From Nanobdellota archaeon (GTDB lineage Archaea; Nanobdellota; Nanobdellia; SCGC-AAA011-G17; VGLX01), in assembly GCA_018894775.1 (NCBI GenBank), contig JAHIPG010000264.1, positions 1 to 5,915 of the forward strand: a DNA stretch of 5,915 nucleotides, read 5' to 3'. Numbering within the stretch: position 1 is the stretch's first letter; each line of letters begins with the position of its first letter. Under the pieces are notes generated by a model. It was not told the DNA's origin. It saw only the letters and a list, made by a program, of their open reading frames with translations, and made no database searches. Both the position numbers and the translations under genes were made by a program. Shown here piece by piece: positions 1-5,048 of the stretch.

Positions 1-1
1 A

Positions 2-91
2 CCTCAGTGTAAACTTTGCGCCGATCAAAAACCGTTGCCTCGGATTAAAAAACGCAAAAATCCGATGATTTCCCATAATTTTGGGGGTTAA
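2..91 (+). CDS. Possible C-terminal end of a plus-strand gene cut by the window edge (weak)
   Basis: A reading frame is open from the left edge for 29 codons and ends in TAA at 89-91. Its translation begins PQCKLCADQKPLPRIKK and ends NPMISHNFGG. The CxxC pair followed by a Pro/Lys/Arg-rich stretch resembles the short zinc-ribbon motif often found beside HNH-type or DNA-binding domains, in which a second pair usually follows as FCSxxC. Here that second pair would be MISHNF, so two metal ligands are missing. An open run this short is not significant by chance alone in AT-rich DNA. If real, the gene converges on the minus-strand operon that ends at 201. No terminator is visible in 92-200. Confidence 0.22.
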   Translation, partial: PQCKLCADQKPLPRIKKRKNPMISHNFGG

Positions 92-200
92 TTTAACTTA
101 AAGAAAGGGGCTACTAAAAATCTACGAAGCCTGATGTTTTCGGAGGTATTGTGTTCTCTTGAATCAAAAAAATGCTGTGGAATGTAACTTCTAAATTTAC

Positions 201-923
201 CTACTTTTCCACTCCCTTTTCTTCCTTAGTCTTACTATCAATTTTTCTTTCTTGACCCTCCTTGGTAAAAGGCTCAAAAAATTCATTATCTGAAATTGAC
301 AAATTTGTTTTTCTCTCAATAATTTTTATAAGATCATTAATTTGTTTCTCATTTACACTCTCGATTTTCAATTTCTCCACATCTTTTTGTGGTTCATAAT
401 TATCACTACACAATATGTGAACCGTGAACAAGCGATCCTTTTTATTGTTTTCAACAAAAATTTTCAAGGACAATCGCTTCTTCTCAACATTATAGTAGTC
501 AACAATATCCGAATAATTTATCTCAAAAAGATTACCGCAAGAAATTGAAGAGAAGTAAGTCTTTATCAAAAAAGATAGAATATTTATTTTTCTTCGATAA
601 ACATAAAAAGAATTTTCTTTAAACACAATGTTAAAATCATCAATCCCGTGCCCCATCTCAACTGTTTTACCCAGTTCTTGTTCGTTAATTTTCTTTTTCG
701 TTATTAAATCTTTATTTCCACTATCATGTTTCAACTTAGTAACAGAACCCACCACCGATCCTTTAAATAAAATGTCTCCTTTCAATAATTTATTAATCTT
801 TCTGCTTTTGAAAAAGGAAACCAACAACAGCAGTCCGACCACGATAACCGCTCCGGTAAAATTCAAAAATATAACCAAAACAACGAAAAAGACTAAAATA
901 GTAAAAAAATCTTTTAAATTCAT
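201..923 (-). CDS. Hypothetical membrane protein, two N-terminal helices plus cytosolic domain
   Basis: A 240-residue protein I do not recognise. Residues about 5-21 and 22-38 are strongly hydrophobic and form either a helical hairpin or one long membrane segment. The basic run KSRKINKLLK follows, so the rest should be cytoplasmic by the positive-inside rule. The soluble part (about 50-200) alternates beta-like stretches (around FNIVFKENSFYVYRRKI and RLSLKIFVENN) and has a helical end rich in Lys and Glu. This outline is compatible with a small beta domain such as a bacterial PH-like fold, but that is only a shape argument. The ATG overlaps the TGA of the upstream gene in an ATGA (920-923) and no Shine-Dalgarno is visible, so translation is probably coupled. 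The tail, with repeated KxxE patterns, is likely disordered. No clear terminator is seen downstream. Confidence 0.75.
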   Translation of the reverse strand: MNLKDFFTILVFFVVLVIFLNFTGAVIVVGLLLLVSFFKSRKINKLLKGDILFKGSVVGSVTKLKHDSGNKDLITKKKINEQELGKTVEMGHGIDDFNIVFKENSFYVYRRKINILSFLIKTYFSSISCGNLFEINYSDIVDYYNVEKKRLSLKIFVENNKKDRLFTVHILCSDNYEPQKDVEKLKIESVNEKQINDLIKIIERKTNLSISDNEFFEPFTKEGQERKIDSKTKEEKGVEK

Positions 924-1852
924 TTAAAAAACTCAGGATAACTAATATTCTTTTCCAAATTTTCTGACCAACATTTGCCACTAAAACATTCTGCCGGAAT
1001 TTTTCTGTCTGCCAATTCTTCACATGTAGAATTTATGTCATGACCCTCCGCCAATTTTATCCACCTGCCGTCATAATTTATAAAAGAAGCCATATAACCA
1101 AAACAAGATTGGAGGTGACTCAACCCTACATTAATCGTTTTACACTTGGAAAAACCGTCATAACTGTAACGAGATATGTATTTATCTTCTGCTGGTTCCA
1201 ATCTTTCTAAAACCTCCTTTTGGCCTGCCAATGCCTTTGATATACCCTCAGAACACTTTATACTAATCATCTTTGAATAAAGACTTGGAAGACTCGGTTC
1301 CTTATTAGGCTCAAAAAGAAGCAGGCATTTCAAGTCACCCTTCTCAAAAGCCATACTTTTTCTTGTACAAAGATACGGATTTATACTGTTGTTAAGATTG
1401 AAAATGAAGCCCTGTTCCTCAAAAATACCTTTATAAGTCTCCTCTGAAAGCGAGTACAAATAATCATATTCCTCTGTGTCTTGGTCGGTGATAAATTGTT
1501 TTAAAATCAACTCTTTCCTGGTGGAAGTTGAAACGGCTACCCCCTCATCAGTTTTCCAATGGAAATCATAATCACTGCTGGTTCCAAACTCACCATCATT
1601 TCCAAAAATATCACCGCTCAAACCCTCAAAGGCAATCTTGCCGTCCGCCACATACTTGACCACCTCTTCCATGTGGGACAAAAATTCCTCTCCCGTTGTA
1701 GTTAATTTTTCTTTTGGGACACTTTTATTGGCAGACAAAACAACCAAAACAGAAATAAATATCACCCAGGAAACTACCAAAAAAACAATCCATTTTTTGT
1801 TTTTATTTTCCTGTTTGGGTAAAATCGCACTTTCGATATTGTTTGTTGCCAT
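920..1852 (-). CDS. Hypothetical single-pass exported protein with eight cysteines
   Basis: A 310-residue protein of unknown function. A short Lys/Asn-rich cytosolic N-terminus ends in NKNKK and is followed by one membrane helix (about 21-41, WIVFLVVSWVIFISVLVVL). There is no lipobox and no obvious signal-peptidase site, so it is most likely a type II-like anchored protein with residues 42-310 outside the cell. The first part of the outer domain has no cysteine. The C-terminal half has eight, including closely spaced ones near STCEELADRKIPAECFSGKC, an even number consistent with disulfides in an extracytoplasmic domain. It is the first gene of the operon with 201-923. The start is supported by a near-consensus promoter whose -10 ends six bases before the ATG, so the mRNA is predicted to be leaderless. 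No Shine-Dalgarno is seen. Confidence 0.8.
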   Translation of the reverse strand: MATNNIESAILPKQENKNKKWIVFLVVSWVIFISVLVVLSANKSVPKEKLTTTGEEFLSHMEEVVKYVADGKIAFEGLSGDIFGNDGEFGTSSDYDFHWKTDEGVAVSTSTRKELILKQFITDQDTEEYDYLYSLSEETYKGIFEEQGFIFNLNNSINPYLCTRKSMAFEKGDLKCLLLFEPNKEPSLPSLYSKMISIKCSEGISKALAGQKEVLERLEPAEDKYISRYSYDGFSKCKTINVGLSHLQSCFGYMASFINYDGRWIKLAEGHDINSTCEELADRKIPAECFSGKCWSENLEKNISYPEFFK

Positions 1853-1858
1853 ACTTCA

Positions 1859-1887
1859 TTTATAAACGGCCAAACTAACAAAGTCAA
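1859..1887 (-). promoter_or_regulatory. Near-consensus sigma70-type promoter giving a leaderless mRNA
   Basis: Read on the minus strand: -35 TTGACT (1887-1882), a 17-bp spacer, then -10 TATAAA (1864-1859). Both hexamers match consensus at five of six positions. Six bases (TGAAGT) separate the -10 from the ATG at 1852, so the usual +1 falls on the A of the start codon. It would drive the two-gene minus-strand operon. Confidence 0.7.
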
Positions 1888-1982
1888 GGGTACACAATTG
1901 ATAGATAATTTCTTATTCGCTTCTTAAAATTAGAGAGACCGGTACCCTATCTTCCGAAGTACAGTTTCGCCCCACTCCCGTC

Positions 1983-2011
1983 TTTACAAGTTTTCCTCGT
2001 TCATATATAAC
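1983..2011 (+). promoter_or_regulatory. Probable promoter of the plus-strand membrane-protein operon
   Basis: TTTACA (1983-1988), a 17-bp spacer and TATAAC (2006-2011). Each hexamer matches consensus at five of six positions. Predicted +1 is near 2018, about 15 bases before the ATG at 2033. An alternative -10, TACAAT (2012-2017), lacks a matching -35 and would place +1 at 2024-2025. The promoter is divergent from the one at 1859-1887, about 95 bp apart between the two -35 boxes. Confidence 0.45.
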
Positions 2012-2032
2012 TACAATTAACAATATGTCCAC

Positions 2033-2752
2033 ATGCCAGTGAAACACAAAGACAAGCCCGAGGTTTTAATGACCAGTCTTTCCTTTCCCAACTTTCTTGT
2101 TTTTCTCTACATAGTTGCCACTATTAGCAATGTGGCATTTCTTGTACTGTCTCTTACCAAAAATTACGGTCGCACGGTTACAGAAAATTTCTTCATGAGT
2201 ATTTTTATATCATCCGGAATGATACTGCCACTAAAAGTGCTTTGGAACGAAAAGGGATTATATTGGCAGATACTCAGATATCTCCTTTTGTCTTTTTTTC
2301 TATTGGCAATATTTGTTACTTACAACAGTGGCAAAGCTGCATTATTAAGCGACTTCACTCAAGCAGAGGGTATGATGGTAATTGCCGTCAAACATATTAG
2401 CCCTCCCTACTACTCAGCTAAAATGGATGCCAATCTAATCATCAATCCAATCCTCGATTTGGTACACAGAGGAGAGGAGGACTATTACCGAGCAGGGGAA
2501 TCCACTTACGGAATACTCCTCCAAATAGAAAATTCGCCAATGGAGTGGAAAACCCGGCATCTCAGGTTAAATAAGTTCAACAAAAGCCTGGTTGAAGCCA
2601 GATTCCAAGAATTCTTAGACAAAAAGATCATCGTCAATTACTTCAACAACCTCACCAATGACCTGATTTTCGTCAAAAGCATAGGGGGGTGCTATATATA
2701 CAACGAACAAGATCCCACTTACACCAATCCAAACGTCAACTATTGCAAATGA
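2033..2752 (+). CDS. Hypothetical three-helix membrane protein
   Basis: A 239-residue protein I do not recognise. Likely membrane helices lie at about 20-41, 53-70 and 79-97, followed by a soluble domain of about 140 residues containing HISPPYYSAKMDANLIINP and many Tyr/Asn. Two cysteines, at 220 and 238 (C-x17-C at the extreme C-terminus), could form a disulfide if this part is outside the cell; with three helices, N-terminus in, it would be. The start is uncertain. The ATG at 2033 has no Shine-Dalgarno, while the in-frame ATG at 2069 (Met13) has GAGG five bases upstream and would begin just before the first helix. It is followed after 7 bp by the DUF6498-type gene, so the two are cotranscribed and may act in the same membrane complex. 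Confidence 0.78.
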   Translation: MPVKHKDKPEVLMTSLSFPNFLVFLYIVATISNVAFLVLSLTKNYGRTVTENFFMSIFISSGMILPLKVLWNEKGLYWQILRYLLLSFFLLAIFVTYNSGKAALLSDFTQAEGMMVIAVKHISPPYYSAKMDANLIINPILDLVHRGEEDYYRAGESTYGILLQIENSPMEWKTRHLRLNKFNKSLVEARFQEFLDKKIIVNYFNNLTNDLIFVKSIGGCYIYNEQDPTYTNPNVNYCK

Positions 2753-2759
2753 AAACACC

Positions 2760-3488
2760 ATGAAGACCGATTCTAGTCTTTTTGACCCAAAGCCCTCCTT
2801 TGTAAAACGGATTTTTGCCGACCCTTCCAGCTGGTCACTGATACTGGCAAACATTGTCACTCTCGTCTGGGCAATTAAAGAAAGCCGTCCGCTCGCCAGT
2901 TTAATGCTGGTTTACTGGGTCCAAAGTGTCATACTTGGTTTTTTCCAATTTATAAAAATTTTGAGCCTCGAAAAAGTTCCAATCAAAAATATTAGTTTTT
3001 CCGGAGAAACCCTTGAGTCAACCCGGAAGACGAGAACCTTGCTTACAAAAATTTCGAGTTTCAAAAAAGCGCCAGATGTAATCCAAAAGACAAAAATCCT
3101 GATCGCTCTTATTTTTGCTTTCCATTACGGCTCTTTTCACCTTTATTACCTTTCTTTTCTGAACAAGACGGTAAGCACCCAATTGATATTGGTTACCGGA
3201 GGAACTTTTTTCATTAATCATTTATTTTCTTATCTCTACAATAAAGAAGCCGACGAAAAACAGGAGAAAAGTATCCGCCAAATAATGGTATACCCTTATG
3301 TGCGCATTCTGCCAATGCATTTAACCATTATCCTGGGTAGTATATTTAACATTTTTTTTGGCGGGATAGTAGCCATTATCTTTGGTCCAGCACTAGTCCA
3401 CAGTATCCCCCTCGTAATTTTTACCACCCTCAAAACGGCTGTTGATGTTGCCATGCACACATCCGAACACTCATCTGCTCGAGTATAG
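2760..3488 (+). CDS. DUF6498-type polytopic membrane protein
   Basis: A 242-residue integral membrane protein. Motifs that I associate with the DUF6498 family are visible in order: YWVQSVILGFFQFIKIL at 52-68, FHYGSFHLYYLSFL at 121-134, RILPMHLTIILG at 182-193 and LKTAVDVAMH at 224-233. About six hydrophobic segments are seen (roughly 27-40, 48-68, 113-134, 140-160, 184-208, 210-226). His122, His127, His154, His187 and His233 lie in or next to helices and are plausible conserved residues. The family has no known function. Residues 69-112 form a basic cytosolic loop with two TRK/KTR-like stretches. The gene starts 7 bp after its upstream neighbour with no Shine-Dalgarno, so translation probably depends on reinitiation. 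The family assignment is from memory of the motif set, not a search. Confidence 0.8.
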   Translation: MKTDSSLFDPKPSFVKRIFADPSSWSLILANIVTLVWAIKESRPLASLMLVYWVQSVILGFFQFIKILSLEKVPIKNISFSGETLESTRKTRTLLTKISSFKKAPDVIQKTKILIALIFAFHYGSFHLYYLSFLNKTVSTQLILVTGGTFFINHLFSYLYNKEADEKQEKSIRQIMVYPYVRILPMHLTIILGSIFNIFFGGIVAIIFGPALVHSIPLVIFTTLKTAVDVAMHTSEHSSARV

Positions 3489-3803
3489 CCATTCGGACGG
3501 GTACAGATCTTATAGAACTATCGACTGTCTCAAGTGTAGTGAACAGCCTGAAAAAATAGTCGTCATTCAGATAAACAAAGGGGAATGAATATACCCCTCC
3601 ACAGGTATCCTTTACCTTTTGGTATCTTGCCTCTATATTATCCTCTCCCTCTTCAATCCCCCTACCCAATCCCGCCTGCGGGGAGAAGATGGGGTTTTGG
3701 GGAAAAGAAAAAGGAGCCAAACATTCCTACAAGTTTGGAAGTTTGACTCCACTACCTTCGGGTACATCACTTAGAGTTCGAATCCGGCTCAATCAACGCG
3801 ATT
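3489..3803. other. Hairpin-rich intergenic spacer between convergent units
   Basis: No convincing gene. Visible structures: AGGGG/CCCCT around a 10-base loop (3579-3598); direct repeats of GGTATC near 3605 and 3621; a GC-rich hairpin CCCGC/GCGGG at about 3671-3682 inside a longer imperfect inverted repeat of C-runs and G-runs (about 3658-3702); the minus-strand terminator (3703-3750); and a tRNA T-loop-like string, GTTCGAATCC (3776-3785), that lacks a pairing T-stem. No clear plus-strand terminator for the upstream operon is seen. Base composition changes from AT-rich to GC-richer across this spacer. Confidence 0.6.
3703..3750 (-). terminator. Strong intrinsic terminator of the small winged-helix gene
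   Basis: Read on the minus strand: GGAGTCAAAC pairs with GTTTGGCTCC (one G-U), extended inward by TTCC/GGAA across one bulged base, giving 14 pairs around a 9-base loop. It is followed directly by TTTTTCTTTT. The hairpin begins 53 bp after the stop codon of the 63-residue gene. There is no T-run on the plus-strand side, so it acts in one direction. Confidence 0.85.
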
Positions 3804-3995
3804 CTAGCCCCGTGTAACATACACCGGCGGTCTCCACAAAAACCCGGCTTTCTCCATCTCTTCGACATCCGCTGCTACTGCCTCCAGTGTTCGCACGATA
3901 CCCCGGTCGGCGAGAAGCTTAACAATCTCGTGAGCGGCAACCGCCTTTCCCGCACCCGTAACAACATCGTGGATCTCCTGCTCAAATTTAGTCAT
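3804..3995 (-). CDS. Small winged-helix-like DNA-binding protein, 63 aa
   Basis: The predicted protein starts MTKFEQEIHDVV. It has three helices in a winged-helix order (about 4-14, 20-31 and 36-50), then a turn and a strand pair, AGFLWRPPVYVTRG, that would be the wing. Helix three (TLEAVAADVEEMEKAG) would be the recognition helix by position, although it is acidic for that role, so a protein-binding or subunit-like winged helix is an alternative. I cannot name the family. The start at 3995 is preferred over an upstream ATG (ten codons earlier) because AGGAGG lies nine bases upstream. The gene is monocistronic, with its own promoter (4091-4118) and terminator (3703-3750). Confidence 0.65.
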   Translation of the reverse strand: MTKFEQEIHDVVTGAGKAVAAHEIVKLLADRGIVRTLEAVAADVEEMEKAGFLWRPPVYVTRG

Positions 3996-4004
3996 CTCCC
4001 TACT

Positions 4005-4010
4005 CCTCCT
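4005..4010 (-). promoter_or_regulatory. Shine-Dalgarno AGGAGG deciding the start of the winged-helix gene
   Basis: CCTCCT on the plus strand is AGGAGG on the minus strand, nine bases before the ATG at 3995. It would lie inside the coding region if the longer ATG at 4025 were used, so it argues for the shorter protein. Most other genes in the window lack such a site. Confidence 0.7.
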
Positions 4011-4090
4011 GAGCCATTGGCCCATGTTGTGTGGGACCTACTCTGTTGTGCAGTAGCCCAAAAATACAAAGGGTATCCAATACTAAAGAA

Positions 4091-4118
4091 ACTTTATCAA
4101 AATCAGGGTAAATGTCAA
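4091..4118 (-). promoter_or_regulatory. Probable promoter of the winged-helix gene
   Basis: Read on the minus strand: perfect -35 TTGACA (4118-4113), a 16-bp spacer ending in TGA, and -10 TAAAGT (4096-4091), so an extended -10 compensates for a four-of-six hexamer. The predicted +1 is near 4084, giving a leader of about 90 bases, unlike the very short leaders elsewhere in the window. Confidence 0.45.
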
Positions 4119-4221
4119 CCCTATCGGCCCGTGCGTACGTTCAAGTTTGAAGGTTGCCACTTAGACACTTAAGATGGTGACCATGAAAAACTACACTCGC
4201 GTTACACCCAGCGTCTCCATA

Positions 4222-4257
4222 TTCACATACTAGTATGTTAACATACTAGTATGTGAA
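4222..4257. repeat. Perfect 36-bp palindrome built from two 14-bp palindromes
   Basis: The 14-bp perfect palindrome ACATACTAGTATGT occurs at 4225-4238 and again at 4241-4254, separated by TA. The flanks TTC and GAA extend the whole into a perfect 36-bp inverted repeat centred on GTTAAC. The repeat spacing of 16 bp and the symmetry are typical of tandem operator sites for a dimeric repressor. It lies about 100 bp upstream of the -35 of the winged-helix gene, so the regulated promoter is not obvious. Confidence 0.9.
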
Positions 4258-4260
4258 CAC

Positions 4261-4278
4261 ACTGAAATAACTGAAATA
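4261..4278 (+). repeat. Tandem duplicate of a 9-mer
   Basis: ACTGAAATA occurs twice head to tail (4261-4269 and 4270-4278), directly beside the 36-bp palindrome. Role unknown; it could be a direct-repeat binding site or a slippage product. Confidence 0.6.
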
Positions 4279-4302
4279 TGAGTACCAGGTTGATGTTAGG
4301 TT

Positions 4303-4380
4303 GGTATAGGTGTTTTGGTACAGATGTTTTAGTACAGATGCTACTGTAAGTGTTGCTGTAGGTATTGTTGCAGGTATGGG
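4303..4380 (+). repeat. Degenerate tandem array, three 14-mers then three 12-mers
   Basis: GGTATAGGTGTTTT, GGTACAGATGTTTT and AGTACAGATGCTAC (4303-4344) are followed by TGTAAGTGTTGC, TGTAGGTATTGT and TGCAGGTATGGG (4345-4380). Units share a GTA/GCA core followed by AGRTRTT-like sequence. The array is T/G-rich on the plus strand. It does not encode a clean repeat because unit lengths of 14 change frame. It looks like a decaying minisatellite. Confidence 0.55.
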
Positions 4381-4605
4381 TTGGTCAGAGGTTGGGATAT
4401 CACACCCTTATCGAAGTGGCGTATCAGGAGATTGGTTGGAAACTTTCAGGCTTGAATTCAGCGTGAACTATGTTGGGTTCGCAGTTCGTGGGGTCCGCAT
4501 TGTCGTCCGCCTCGGAGCACTCTCGGCGAGACAGGGCGAGATAAATGGCTCACCCGCGGAGGAGGTGAACAGCTGCCACCGGAGAGTTCGGGGGTGTTGG
4601 AGTAT

Positions 4606-4881
4606 TCAAATCCCTTCAAAACTGATTTTTAACTTTCCCCCAAAAGTCGAGGCAAATCGTTTTAAAAACGACACCGAGGGGGTCGTCCGGGCGTTCTCCA
4701 CCCTGGAGATCACCGATTGCCGAGTGTTAAGTCTTTGAGCTAGTTGCTTCTGGGTTAGCTTATGTTTAACCCTCGCTAAAATCATTGCCCGAGCAATTTC
4801 GTACTCCGGCCTAGTTTCCTCTAAGGCCTTCCTAAACCCCGGGTCCTTTAATAGATGTTTCTTATGAGTTTCCCAGTCCAT
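4606..4881 (-). CDS. XRE-family helix-turn-helix antitoxin (HigA-like)
   Basis: A 91-residue protein beginning MDWETHKKHLLKDPGF. The N-terminal helix with DPxFRKALEETRPEYEIA is typical of HigA-like antitoxins that pair with RelE/HigB toxins. The helix-turn-helix occupies about 31-80: TQKQLAQRL (43-51) is the first helix of the motif and NTRQSVISRVE (52-62) the recognition helix, with TTPSVSFLKRFASTFG behind it. Length is normal for the family. I start it at 4881 and not at the longer ATG at 4920 because the N-terminus then matches the family and a promoter sits just upstream. Its expected role is to bind and neutralise a cognate toxin and to repress the locus. The adjacent toxin gene is broken, so it may now be an orphan antitoxin or act in trans. 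Confidence 0.85.
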   Translation of the reverse strand: MDWETHKKHLLKDPGFRKALEETRPEYEIARAMILARVKHKLTQKQLAQRLNTRQSVISRVENARTTPSVSFLKRFASTFGGKLKISFEGI

Positions 4882-4890
4882 AGCGAGGGT

Positions 4891-4920
4891 AGAATATCGC
4901 AAAATTGTGATGTGTGTCAA
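4891..4920 (-). promoter_or_regulatory. Promoter of the antitoxin gene inside the broken toxin frame
   Basis: Read on the minus strand: perfect -35 TTGACA (4920-4915), an 18-bp spacer, and -10 TATTCT (4896-4891, four of six). Nine bases separate the -10 from the ATG at 4881, so the leader would be about three bases. An internal antitoxin promoter lets the antitoxin be made apart from the toxin. Confidence 0.5.
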
Positions 4921-4926
4921 GAGCCA

Positions 4927-4948
4927 GTCTTTCTATTTCAAGAAAGGC
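4927..4948. repeat. Hairpin 4 of the palindrome cluster
   Basis: CTTTCT (4929-4934) pairs with AGAAAG (4941-4946) around a six-base loop, extended by one G-U and one G-C pair. It lies seven bases upstream of the antitoxin -35 box in the minus-strand direction. Confidence 0.55.
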
Positions 4949-4953
4949 GAGGA

Positions 4954-4972
4954 CCCCTCCGATTCGGAGGGG
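4954..4972. repeat. Hairpin 3 of the palindrome cluster, nearly perfect 19-bp palindrome
   Basis: CCCCTCCGA (4954-4962) and TCGGAGGGG (4964-4972) are exact reverse complements around a single central T. Confidence 0.8.
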
Positions 4973-4992
4973 ACGAAGCCGATACAACAGTT

Positions 4993-5007
4993 CGCGCCGA
5001 AGGCGCG
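4993..5007. repeat. Hairpin 2 of the palindrome cluster
   Basis: CGCGCC (4993-4998) pairs with GGCGCG (5002-5007) around GAA. Two further pairs can form outside one mismatch (4990-4991 with 5009-5010). Confidence 0.7.
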
Positions 5008-5026
5008 TACAAAGCGAAACAGAGTA

Positions 5027-5048
5027 CCACCCCGAGAACTCGGGGTGG
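5027..5048. repeat. Hairpin 1 of the palindrome cluster, at the toxin breakpoint
   Basis: CCACCCCGAG (5027-5036) and CTCGGGGTGG (5039-5048) are exact reverse complements around AA. In the toxin frame this segment encodes residues 25-31 (HPEFSGW), exactly where similarity to the toxin family ends. No T-run follows on either strand, so it is not a simple terminator. Confidence 0.85.

Larger units (their letters stand above)
4119..4605. other. Gene-poor region of about 490 bp with repeats and palindromes
   Basis: No gene can be supported. Contents: small palindromes at 4140-4151 (TTCAAGTTTGAA) and 4174-4184; the double palindrome at 4222-4257; a tandem 9-mer at 4261-4278; degenerate repeats at 4303-4380; and GC-richer DNA to 4605 in which one plus frame ends in a fragment GFAVRGVR (about 4474-4497) that might be a protein remnant. 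A perfect anti-Shine-Dalgarno complement, AGGAGGTGA (4560-4568), has no start codon behind it. Confidence 0.55.

Noticed and set aside
40..65. Inverted repeat TCGGATT/AATCCGA as terminator of the minus-strand operon
   Set aside because: The 12-base loop is A-rich and no T-run follows the stem on the minus strand.
3430..3720. Minus-strand frame of 96 codons across the spacer
   Set aside because: It overlaps the end of the DUF6498 gene and its start lies in the intergenic terminator and G-rich repeats. There is no ribosome site or promoter and no family resemblance. It could mark a dispersed repeat, but not a gene I can support.
3713..3795. tRNA gene with a long variable arm
   Set aside because: GAGCC/GGCTC could close an acceptor stem and a T-loop-like string is present, but the T-stem does not pair, there is no anticodon arm, and the 5' half is fully explained by the minus-strand terminator hairpin.
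3930..4172. Plus-strand frame of 80 codons
   Set aside because: Antisense to the winged-helix gene and its promoter, with no Shine-Dalgarno and no recognisable motif.
4560..4568. Perfect Shine-Dalgarno AGGAGGTGA
   Set aside because: No ATG, GTG or TTG follows at a useful distance with an open frame. It lies within a TCACC/GGTGA inverted repeat.
4310..4738. Plus-strand frame of 142 codons
   Set aside because: It starts within the degenerate repeats and ends deep in the antisense of the well-supported XRE antitoxin. Kept only as a possible domain remnant in the findings.
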